The position numbers and the translations under genes were made by a program. The notes beneath the pieces are model-generated. The model ran no database searches and was not told where the DNA came from. It worked only from the letters and a program-made list of their open reading frames with translations. DNA of 39,628 nt from CAYRTD01 sp964426915 (GTDB taxonomy: Bacteria > Bacteroidota > Bacteroidia > Bacteroidales > GCA-2748055), in assembly GCA_964426915.1 (NCBI GenBank), contig CAYRTD010000020.1, forward strand, positions 1 through 39,628, in the 5' to 3' direction. Below are positions 16,639 to 26,600 of this stretch, piece after piece. How positions within the stretch are numbered: the first letter of the stretch is position 1; every line of letters begins with the position of its first letter.

Positions 16639-17649
16639 TCAAAATGAAGGACATGGCACAGCTTTACGCTTTACTTTTTGCTCCGGCCTTTCACCTATTA
16701 GATATATTAGAGATACTTCATGTGCCCCCCCAGTTTTGGTGATCAGTCTTGAGGTGGTGAAATCATAACTGTAGCCGATTCTCATCGTTTTGAACTTTGC
16801 TCCGAGAAGAAGGGTAATCGCCCCAAGGTTAGGATTGTCCGGAAAAATATTTACTCCTCGGTAATATAAGCCTAATACAATAGGATCTTTTGTGTAGTAG
16901 GCACCCAGATCAAGGTATTTATATTTATCCTGAAGCAATAAATTGAAAACTCCTGTTATGCTTTCTTCATATGCTTTCCGTGTTCTGCTGGTAATATTGT
17001 ATTTTCCTCCGCCATATAGTGAAAACCGGAAAGGAACATAATCCTCCTGGTAGGCAAGCATCTTGCTGAAATACATCAGATGGTCCAGAGTAATCCCGAG
17101 CCACATGGATTCCGAATAGGCGAGGAGTGAAGTGGTAAAATCAAAATGACGGGTAGGCTCAGCTGCCAGTAATCTGCTCATTTCAACAGAAGAACCAGTA
17201 CCACTCCCCCGAAGAATCTGGTCTCCAAAATTCAATCGGTCGTAGTTTATCCCCTTCATATAATAATATGCCTGAAGCCCCGGACGCACTTGCCATTTCT
17301 GGTTCAGGTTAATATTATAGGAATAATTCAACCCCAGATTTGTAATATTAATGAGACCGCTGCCTGCATCATCTCTCATCACCAACAAGCCTAATCCGCT
17401 TTTATATTCATCAAAATAATAATCGGCAGATAGTGAGTATGTTACGTAAGTTCCGCTTATCTTTGGCCACTGATCCCGGTAATTGATGGCTATCCTTCCA
17501 CCATCACTCAGACCGGCAAAGGAAGGCCCCATGTACAAAGGAGAAGAGTAAAACTGAGAGAACTGGGGATCCTGTGATATTCCAGAAGCCATGCTGATAT
17601 GGAGTAAGAATAATATACTATAGATGATCCTGCCTTTCTTTCTCTTCAT
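16639..17649 (-). CDS. PorP/SprF family type IX secretion-associated membrane protein
   Basis: A 336-residue outer-membrane barrel. The N-terminal signal peptide has a strongly basic n-region (MKRKKGR) and ends near GISQ. The mature start QDPQFSQFYSSPLYMGPSFA, then INYRDQWPKISGTYVTYSLS and DDAGSGLINI, are the hallmarks of the PorP/SprF family. In this family, members encoded beside T9SS type B cargos are thought to help attach or export that cargo. The start codon overlaps the stop of the giant upstream gene by one base (TAATG), so the two are translationally coupled and should work together. It is probably a cargo-specific paralogue and not the core PorP, since no porKLMN genes are near. Confidence 0.93.
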   Translation of the reverse strand: MKRKKGRIIYSILFLLHISMASGISQDPQFSQFYSSPLYMGPSFAGLSDGGRIAINYRDQWPKISGTYVTYSLSADYYFDEYKSGLGLLVMRDDAGSGLINITNLGLNYSYNINLNQKWQVRPGLQAYYYMKGINYDRLNFGDQILRGSGTGSSVEMSRLLAAEPTRHFDFTTSLLAYSESMWLGITLDHLMYFSKMLAYQEDYVPFRFSLYGGGKYNITSRTRKAYEESITGVFNLLLQDKYKYLDLGAYYTKDPIVLGLYYRGVNIFPDNPNLGAITLLLGAKFKTMRIGYSYDFTTSRLITKTGGAHEVSLIYLIGERPEQKVKRKAVPCPSF

Positions 17650-20600
17650 TAATCCTGGTGTATTAAAACAATGTTCCCTATCTCGCTGAAAGCCTCACCA
17701 TTATTATATCGTCCGCTAACCTGATAGACATATACCCCTTCTTCTACAAGTTTACCCTGAAAATATCCGTCCCATCCAATATTAATATCCGAAGTTTCAA
17801 ACAACAGAATCCCAAGCCGGTTATAGATCTCCAGCCTGTATTCCAGCATCCCCGTTCCATAGCAATGAAAAAGATCATTACTGTAATCATTTTTGGTGGT
17901 TACTTTGCCCATGGATCCCTCCATATGAGGGGTAAAAGCATTAGGACATTGCAGGGATCCCTTCTTTTCAACTCTAACAGCATTGAATCGGGTTTTTGAA
18001 TCATAACATTGATGGCCTGTAATTACCTGAAGATTAACATCGTAAGTTCCGGTATCCTGATAAAGATGGATGGGATTTCTTTCACTGGAAAATGTTCCGT
18101 CCCCAAAATCCCAGATTACAGAATCTGCATTGTGGGTAAGGGTAAAGAAATATACCGGCTCGTCCTGTTCTGGATTATCGGATATGTATACTGTTTCCGG
18201 ACTAATGTCCATTTCCGCAAGGGGCTGATCGCTTACAGTTATTATTGTGTCTTTTGTGACCATTATTCCATCAGGCCCTGTACCTGTTAGTTGAACACTG
18301 TAGCTTCCCGGCAGAGTGTAAACATGGCTGGGATTCGTCTTGTTGGAAGTTGTTCCGTCTCCAAAATCCCATTTATAGGGATAACCACCAATCGAACTGT
18401 TAATAAAATCTATACTAAGCGGAGGGCATCCCTGTATAGTGGAGGGTGAAAAATCTATACCGGGCATCTCATAATAACTAACAATTATATCATCGCTGGC
18501 TATGCAACCATGGTTATCAATTGTCCAGTAAAAAGTATTTGCACCTTCACCCAGACTACTAGCCCGGGTTTCAAAATTTGAGGAAGATTCAATTATTCCC
18601 GAACCTGCCGCCAGCTTCCACTCACCGATTCCGCTTGCAGGTTTATTGCCTACAAGATTAACCGACGGGGAATAAACGATCTTGTCTTCTCCGGCATTCA
18701 CTTTGGCCAGGTTATTGGTGATAATTATATCATCTGAAGTTTTGCAACGACCATTTTCTGTCGTCCACCTGATAGTGTTTTGCCCGAAGCCCAGATTGTT
18801 GATCTGGGTATTGTAATCGGAAGGATTCTCTATAATCCCGAATCCACTGACAACTTTCCAGGTTCCTGTCCCTGAAATAGGTGGATTTGCGAGCAAATTA
18901 GCCGTAGTATTACAGACTTCCCTGTCTTTTCCCGCATAAGCAAGCGTTGGTAAACTGTTATATATCTTAACATCATCACTTAGACTGCAGTTGCCGTTGA
19001 CAGTCGTCCATCTCAAAAGGTTTAAGCCATTTCCTGCTGAAGTAACCGGAGATAATGGGTTTGTAGGATCCTCAAATTGAGCTGATCCACTTACTACACT
19101 CCATTTTCCCGTACCAATAAGAGGTGAATTTGCAGCCATTATGGCATCTGAGGAACAATTATCCTGATCGGGCCCTGCAGAAGGTATTGAAGGCATATTG
19201 TTCATTATAACTACCGTATCACTGGCGCTGCAGCCGCTAATAGTAACGGTCCAGACAAGTTTATTTTCACCTTTTTCAAGATTATAAACACTGGAATTAT
19301 AAGAAAGATTATTTTCAAAACTTGCCGAACCTTTTGCTATTGACCATCGCCCATCGCCTCCTATCGCTTCGGAAGAATATAACTGGGTTGAATCGGAACA
19401 GATATACTGATCCGCACCTGCTGAGACATTTGCAGGTTGATCATTAAGAATTATAACCTCGTCAGTGGAAATGCAGTCCTCATGAGTTACAGTCCATCGA
19501 AGGCTATTATTTCCCAGACTCAGATTATTTACCGGGGAATTATGGCTTTGTGGATCGGTAATACTTGCCGAGCCGCTCAGAACCGACCATTCACCGGTCC
19601 CTCTTTGAGCCTCGTTTGCATTCAAAGAAAAACTCTCTCCACATACTGAACGATCGGCACCGGCATATGCAGGACTCGGATCATTATTGGTAATCGTGAC
19701 TTCATCATAGGAAGTGCATCCATTATTAGTGATTGTCCAGCGTAATACATTTGCTCCCCTGTCAATATCTGTAACCTGGGTGTTAGGTTGGTTTGAATTA
19801 TCGAAATTTGCTGAACCTGCCCCCCCGACAACTGTCCAGATACCGCTTCCCGGTAAAGGGGTATTGGCAGTGAGGGTGGCGGTATTACCACATAATGTCT
19901 GATCCTGTCCTGCATTTGCATTGATAAGGTCATAACTTACAGTTATATCTGAGACAGACATGCACTCCTGGTAATTTATCGTCCACCTGAATTTATTTAT
20001 TCCGTTGGCAAGATCTCTGGCAGGTGAATTTGGATCGTTCACATCTTCAATGTTAGCGCTGCCACTGAGAACACTCCATGTTCCCGTGCCATACAATGGA
20101 GTATTTCCCGAAAGAAGTATACTGTCATGGCAGGTGGATACTGCGGGTCCGGTGAAAGCTTCCGTAGGCTTATTGCTGGTGATAATAACTGTATCCGATG
20201 ACTTACAGCCTTTGTGACTTATGGTCCACTTAAATATATTATCGTTGATCCCCAGATTGTAAGCTTTATTATCAATGAAATTACCTGCTCCGCTGATTAC
20301 ACTCCATTCTCCGGTTCCGATTGTGGGGTTGTTAGGATAAAGTGTTATGGAATCTTCACAACTGGTTTGATCATCACCTGCCATTGCCGGGGAGGGAAGA
20401 TTATTTGTTATTATAACTTCATCGGAAGTGGAACAATTGCCGTTTTTTACTGTCCAGCGAAAAGTGCTGGATCCGTGATTTAGATCACTGATCTTTGTAA
20501 TGGCTTCACTAGGTTGGTCAATTAAAGCATACCCGCCGGCTATAGTCCATTCACCCGTACCTACTATTGGGTGGTTCGCTGAAAGAAGTGTGGTATTATC

Positions 20601-23600
20601 GCAAAGGCTCTGATCAATACCTGCATTTGCTCCTGATGGAGAATTGTTGATGATCTTTACATCATCTGAAGTGACTTCATATTCATAAATTGTCCACCGA
20701 AAAATATTCTCTCCTTTCCCTAAATTATATACTTCTGTATCGTATCCCCATGCATTGGAAAACGTACCTGATCCCTGTACAATGGTCCATTGTCCGGTTC
20801 CATAGAGGGGAGGTATTGCTTCGAGTTTTGTACTGTTTTGGCATAAGTTCTGTTCTGCCCCTGCATCATTTACCGTAGGAGTATAATTGATAATCCTGAC
20901 CTCATCCTCCGAATAGCAGGCGTTATTATTTACTGTCCACTTAAAAATATTTTCACCGACTCCTATATTTGTAACTGCTGAAACCGGTATATCCGGATTT
21001 TCTATAACTCCTGCTCCGCTGACAAGAGTCCATCGCCCGGTTCCAATTGAAGGGATGCCGGCTTCAAGTGTATGTGTGTCAGAAAGGATTATCGTGTCAT
21101 TCCCTGCAAAAGCATTATCGGGGAGATCATTGGTAATCGTGACCGTATCACTGCTTATACAGCCCTTGTTATTAACAGACCATTTGAGAACATTGGTACC
21201 CCGCTGGATATTAATTATCTCTGTTTCGGGATCATTCAGGCTGGCGAAATTCGCTCCACCCAACTCAATAGACCATTGACCTTTACCTTGGCTGCTCTCT
21301 TTTGCATTGAGGCTTGTTGTCATCCGGCAAAATACCTGATCCTCCCCGGCTTCAACTTTTACTATATTATTCACGATCTTTAAAGTATCCCTGCTGGTGC
21401 AGTTGTTTTCTGTTACCGTCCAGATAAGGCTATTAATACCCGGTGCCAGATTAGTAACCATTGTATTATGTTGACTGGGATCAGTAAAGCTTGCAAAACC
21501 ACTTCCTCTCGACCATGTTCCATAACTTGTATTATTCGCATTTAAAGTCGTGCTGTTACTGCAAAGATTCTGATCAAATCCCGCATCAGCTTCAGGCTTT
21601 TGGTTTACTGTAACCAGTAAAGGAACAGACTCAGGTCCTGTACCACAGTTATTCCTTCCATGGACGGATATTTCTCCGCTAAGGCCGTCTGTTGAATAAT
21701 CCACGACAATTCTCCGGCTTCCTGCTCCGCTGACAATTTCAGCACCAAAGGGAAGTGTCCATTCATAAGATATGGCATTGCCTATAGCCGGTACCTCATA
21801 TGCTTTTGATGTTTCTTCCTGGCATACCAGATCATCACCACTCACAGTTCCGGGAATCCCCGGGAGTTCATTTATATTTAAGGTTGAAGATTCTGAAATG
21901 ATATTACCGCAGGTCCCGGTAACAAGGCAACGGTATATTCCTGAATTTGCTATGCTCATGGAACTAAGGCTTAAAATGTCACTCTCGGCACCCGAAACAT
22001 TTCCTCCGTTTACAAGAGGTATACCGTCTTTTTCCCAGGAATAGGTTAAATCATCTCCTGTAGCCTGAATTGTAAAAAATGCACTTTCACCGGTACATTT
22101 GACCTGCTCTGCATCCGGCTGATCTGTAATAACTGTTATCTGATTTACTACAAGGTTTGCAGCTCCTGAATTTACAGTACCTCCCTTTCCTGATACCCGG
22201 CAGGTGTATACGCCTTCATCCTGAATTCCGGTGGATAAAACAGTCAGAGTATTTGTTTTTGCTCCCGATATTTTACCCGTGATTTCTGATACCGGATTAC
22301 CGTTTTTCCTCCATTCATATTTTAGATCGGTTCCCTCTGCTTCCACACGGAACATTGCTGCCTGGCCCTCACATAATATCTGATCGGAAGGACTCGTGAT
22401 TAAAAGGGTTGGCTCATTAATACTGAGTAAAGCCGGATCTGAAATGCTATTTTCACATGTGCCGGTAACATTTACAGTATAAGCACCTTCATCATCTGAT
22501 TCGACTGTGGAAATTTGTAGAACCGCTGAATTTACCCCGTTAATCGCCAAATTATCAGCAAGATGAATGCCATCCTGTATCCACTGGTAACTCAGATTGT
22601 CTCCTGTGGCATTTACAGAGAAGCTTGCAGGGTCTCCAATATTCACATTCTGAGATAGAGGATGAATGTTTATTTGGGTAGTTTCATTTACTGTTAGATC
22701 AGCCAGACCGGAATTTAGGCTATTGCAACTTCCTGTTACAAGACATGAATAAACACCGGCATCAGTAAGATCCAGATCTGTGATATTCAGATTGGCAGTA
22801 TTCGAACCCAAGTAATGACCTCCATCGGAGAGGATAATACCGTTTTTTTTCCATTGATAACTGTCTGTATCGTTTCCTGAAACTATCGATAATCTGACAT
22901 TTTCGCCTATGCATTTATTGTCTCCGGAAGGCTGTGTCAATATACTTACTTTATCATTAATACTCAAAACTGCCGGATCCGACAGATAATCTCCACAACT
23001 TCCTCTGACAAAAACCTGGTAAGTGCCCTCGTCATCCGGAATAAGATCGTTTATTAATAACACAGATGCGGATGATCCTTTAATGCGCGTACCCTCTGTA
23101 ATGGCAATTCCGTCTTTCCACCATTCATATGTCAGGTTCGTACCCTCAGAGTTAATATCGAAGAAAACATCATCTCCTTCACACCTGATCATGTCTGAAG
23201 GATTTGTGTTTATAAATGTTTCCGGGCTGACCGTTAGGCTTGCTATCTGAGAATTTTCTTTTCCACAGTTACCCATAATATGACAAGTGTAAGATCCTGC
23301 ATCCGTGAGGCTAAGATTTGTTATTGATAGTCCCGGACTGTTTGCACCTGAAATATTGCCTCCATTGTTAAGATCCGTACCATCCTTTTTCCATTGAAAG
23401 CTAAGATCTCCTCCTGTTGCCTCGATATTGAAATTTACGGAAGTTCCGGCGCATTTGTTCTGCGAAACAGGCTGTGCTGTAATAAGGGTATTTGGATTCA
23501 CTTCGATGATTGCAGGATCACTGACATCGTTTTCACATACACCTGTCAGCTCGCATATGTAAGAACCATTATCGCTCATGGTGAGGTTGGAAATTGTCAA

Positions 23601-26600
23601 AGTGTTAGTGCCGGATCCACTTATCCGACCATTATCGCTGAGACTGACACCATCTTTTTTCCACTGATATGAATTAATGGTTCCAGTTGAGTTAATAACA
23701 AAGATCCCGTTCTCCCCTTCACACATATTTGCACTTACAGGTTGTAAATTCACATCTGTCATTGCGTGAACCCCGAGTAAGGCTGGATAGCTGTTTTCTA
23801 TTCCTTCATCACCACTTACCAGGCAGGAATAATATCCCTCATCCCCTATCAAGACATTGTTAATAAACAGGTTTGGGGAGTTGCTTCCTGTTATCCGGCC
23901 ATTATCTGTGAGATCATTTCCGTCTTTTTTCCACTGATAACTTAGATTTGTTCCTGAGGCAACAACATCAAAACCCACGCTCTCATTCTCACACTTTTCA
24001 AGAGGACCTGAAGGGTGCAACGAAATAATTGTCAGTAGATTAACTACAAGAACACCAGGGTCACTGGTCACAGTTCCACAGCTTCCGGTAACAATACAGT
24101 AGTAAGATCCTGCATGATTTTCTGTAATGTTGGAAATAGTGAGAATGGAAGTTTTTTCACCTGAGTAGTCAGCGTCACCGGATATGGCAATTCCTTCTTT
24201 GTACCATTGATAGCTCAGATTATCTCCTTCAGTAGCTATTGAGAAACTTGCATTTCCGTTCTCCACTGCATTAAAAACCGTTGGCTGGGTTATTATCTCA
24301 GTATGGGGGTAAACAGTGAGGTCTGCAGGAGGGCTACCGGAAGTTCCGCAAGAACTGCTGATATTACAGGAATATACAGCTTGATCGGAAATCCTTATAT
24401 TGTTAATGTTAAGGGTATTTGATTGAGAGCCGGAAACATGTGCATCATTGCTCATGTCTGCACCATTTTTTTTCCACTGATATGACAAATTTGTTCCCTT
24501 CGCTGAAACAGTAAAGCTTACATTATTATCTTCACATAGCTGTTGAGATATTGGGCCTGAAAGTATATTCAGCGCCTGTTCAACTTTTAGCGATGCAGAG
24601 TTACTTGTTATAGAACCACATTCCCCGGTAACAATACAACGGTAATTTCCTTCGTTGATACTGCTTACATCTGTTAAAATTAATGTATTTCCGGTTTCCC
24701 CCATTAAATTGTTCTCGTCAAACTGCCACTGATAATTTAAGTTGGTTCCGCTTGCAGAAATCTCATAAATTACGTTGCTACCCTGACAGACTGTTCGATT
24801 TTGAGGTTGTAAATCTATTCGGATGTTTTCATTGACTGTGAAATTCGCGGGATCGGAATTTATTGTGCCGCAATTACCAATTAAACTGCAGGTAATAGTT
24901 CCGGCATCGGCCACTGAAACATTATTAAAAAACAGTTCGGAACTCTGAGTACCGGTGAAGCTCCCTCCATCACTTAACGGAATCCCATTTCTCAGCCACT
25001 GATAACCTAAATCTGAGCCGCTTGCAGATATTTTAAAACTGCCGTTATCTCCTTCACAAACCTCCACATTGGAAGGCTGTACATTTATTACCGTTGGCAG
25101 GCTGATAATAAGTTTTGCGATGTCAGTACCTAAACTTCCACATGAATTTGATATCATAGCATAATAATCCCCTTCATTTACATCCGAGACTGAGGATATA
25201 ATGAGATTCCCGGAAGTCATTCCGGAGAGGAGAGAACTGTTCTTGTACCACTGGTAGGTAAGATTTGTTCCATCGGCAGTCGTACTCATTATTATGTTGT
25301 CTCCAGGACAGGCATTCTGACTTACCGGGTTATGAAGAATACTGATATTTTCGTCGACTAAAAGAATTCCTGCAGATGAGGAAAGAGAACCGCAACTTCC
25401 TGATACTTCACAGGTGTAAGCTCCTTCATTCAGAGATGTAAGATTAATAATTTTCAAACTGGAGGAATTTACGCCGCTTATGTCTCCACCGTTAGTGAGC
25501 TCGATGCCATTCATCTTCCACTGATAACTTAGATTTGAACCGGTTGCCATAATATTCATTTCAGCTACACTTCCCTCGCAAACGGAAATGTTCTCCGGTT
25601 GAATGTTAATGCTCACCGGTGAATGTACGGTAAGAGAGGCTGCATCGCTGGAAATTTCCCCACAATCACCCGTTATAATGCATCGGTAATTCCCAGCATC
25701 CCCTGCATCAACGTTGCTAAGTGAGAGGAAAGGATCAGTAGCTCCCGGAATATCCACAGAATTATACTGCCATTGATAGCTGAGACTTGATCCTTCAGCA
25801 CCTGCAAAGAATGAGATATTATCTCCCGGACATACCGTCTTGCTTTTTGGATGATTGGTGATCAGTATATTAGTGTAAACTGAAAGATTTGCCGGGTCTG
25901 TACTTATCTTGCCGCAATCACCAATTACTTCACAACTATAAACCCCTGCATCATTTGTTATAAGATCTGAAATGCTAAGGTTTTGTGAATTACTTCCTGA
26001 AATCCTTGTCGCGTCGGTTATGTTCACCCCGTTTTTTATCCATTGAAAGCTTAAGTCCGACCCGTTTGCCTGTACAATGAAATCAATATTCTGTCCTTCA
26101 CAATCCGTTATCTCAAACGGCTGGATTGTTACTACTGTCTGGGGTTGAACCGTAAGCAACCCGGGATTGCTGGTAATATCGGGTCCGCAGGTACTCCTGA
26201 CTATACAGCTATAGGATCCGGCATCAGTGGAATCAACGTCATTAATAATAATAACAGAACTGGTTTCCCCGGGAATTTCCACTCCATCTTTTTGCCACTG
26301 GTAAGTAAGTCCGGTGCCACTGGCTGAAATGGAAAAAGAGATATTATCTCCCTGACATACTGTTTTACTGACAGGATCAACGAGTATTTCTGGAAAGGGA
26401 TTTACTTTGATATTCCCCTGACCATTACCAGAGTTACTACAGCCGTTGGCTTGTGTCAGGGTTTCAATGGTATAAACAGATGTTACTTCCGGACTTAGGA
26501 TGAGGTTATAAATATCTCCGGAACCGGTTATTTCAGATGAGGTAAGTCCATCAGTGTATGTAAAATCAAAAGGACCGTCACCGGTAAATTTCACTGTTAG

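Noticed and set aside
18009..23672. Many plus-strand frames opposite the giant gene
   Set aside because: They recur with the internal repeat periodicity and lack independent motifs; they are antisense shadows.
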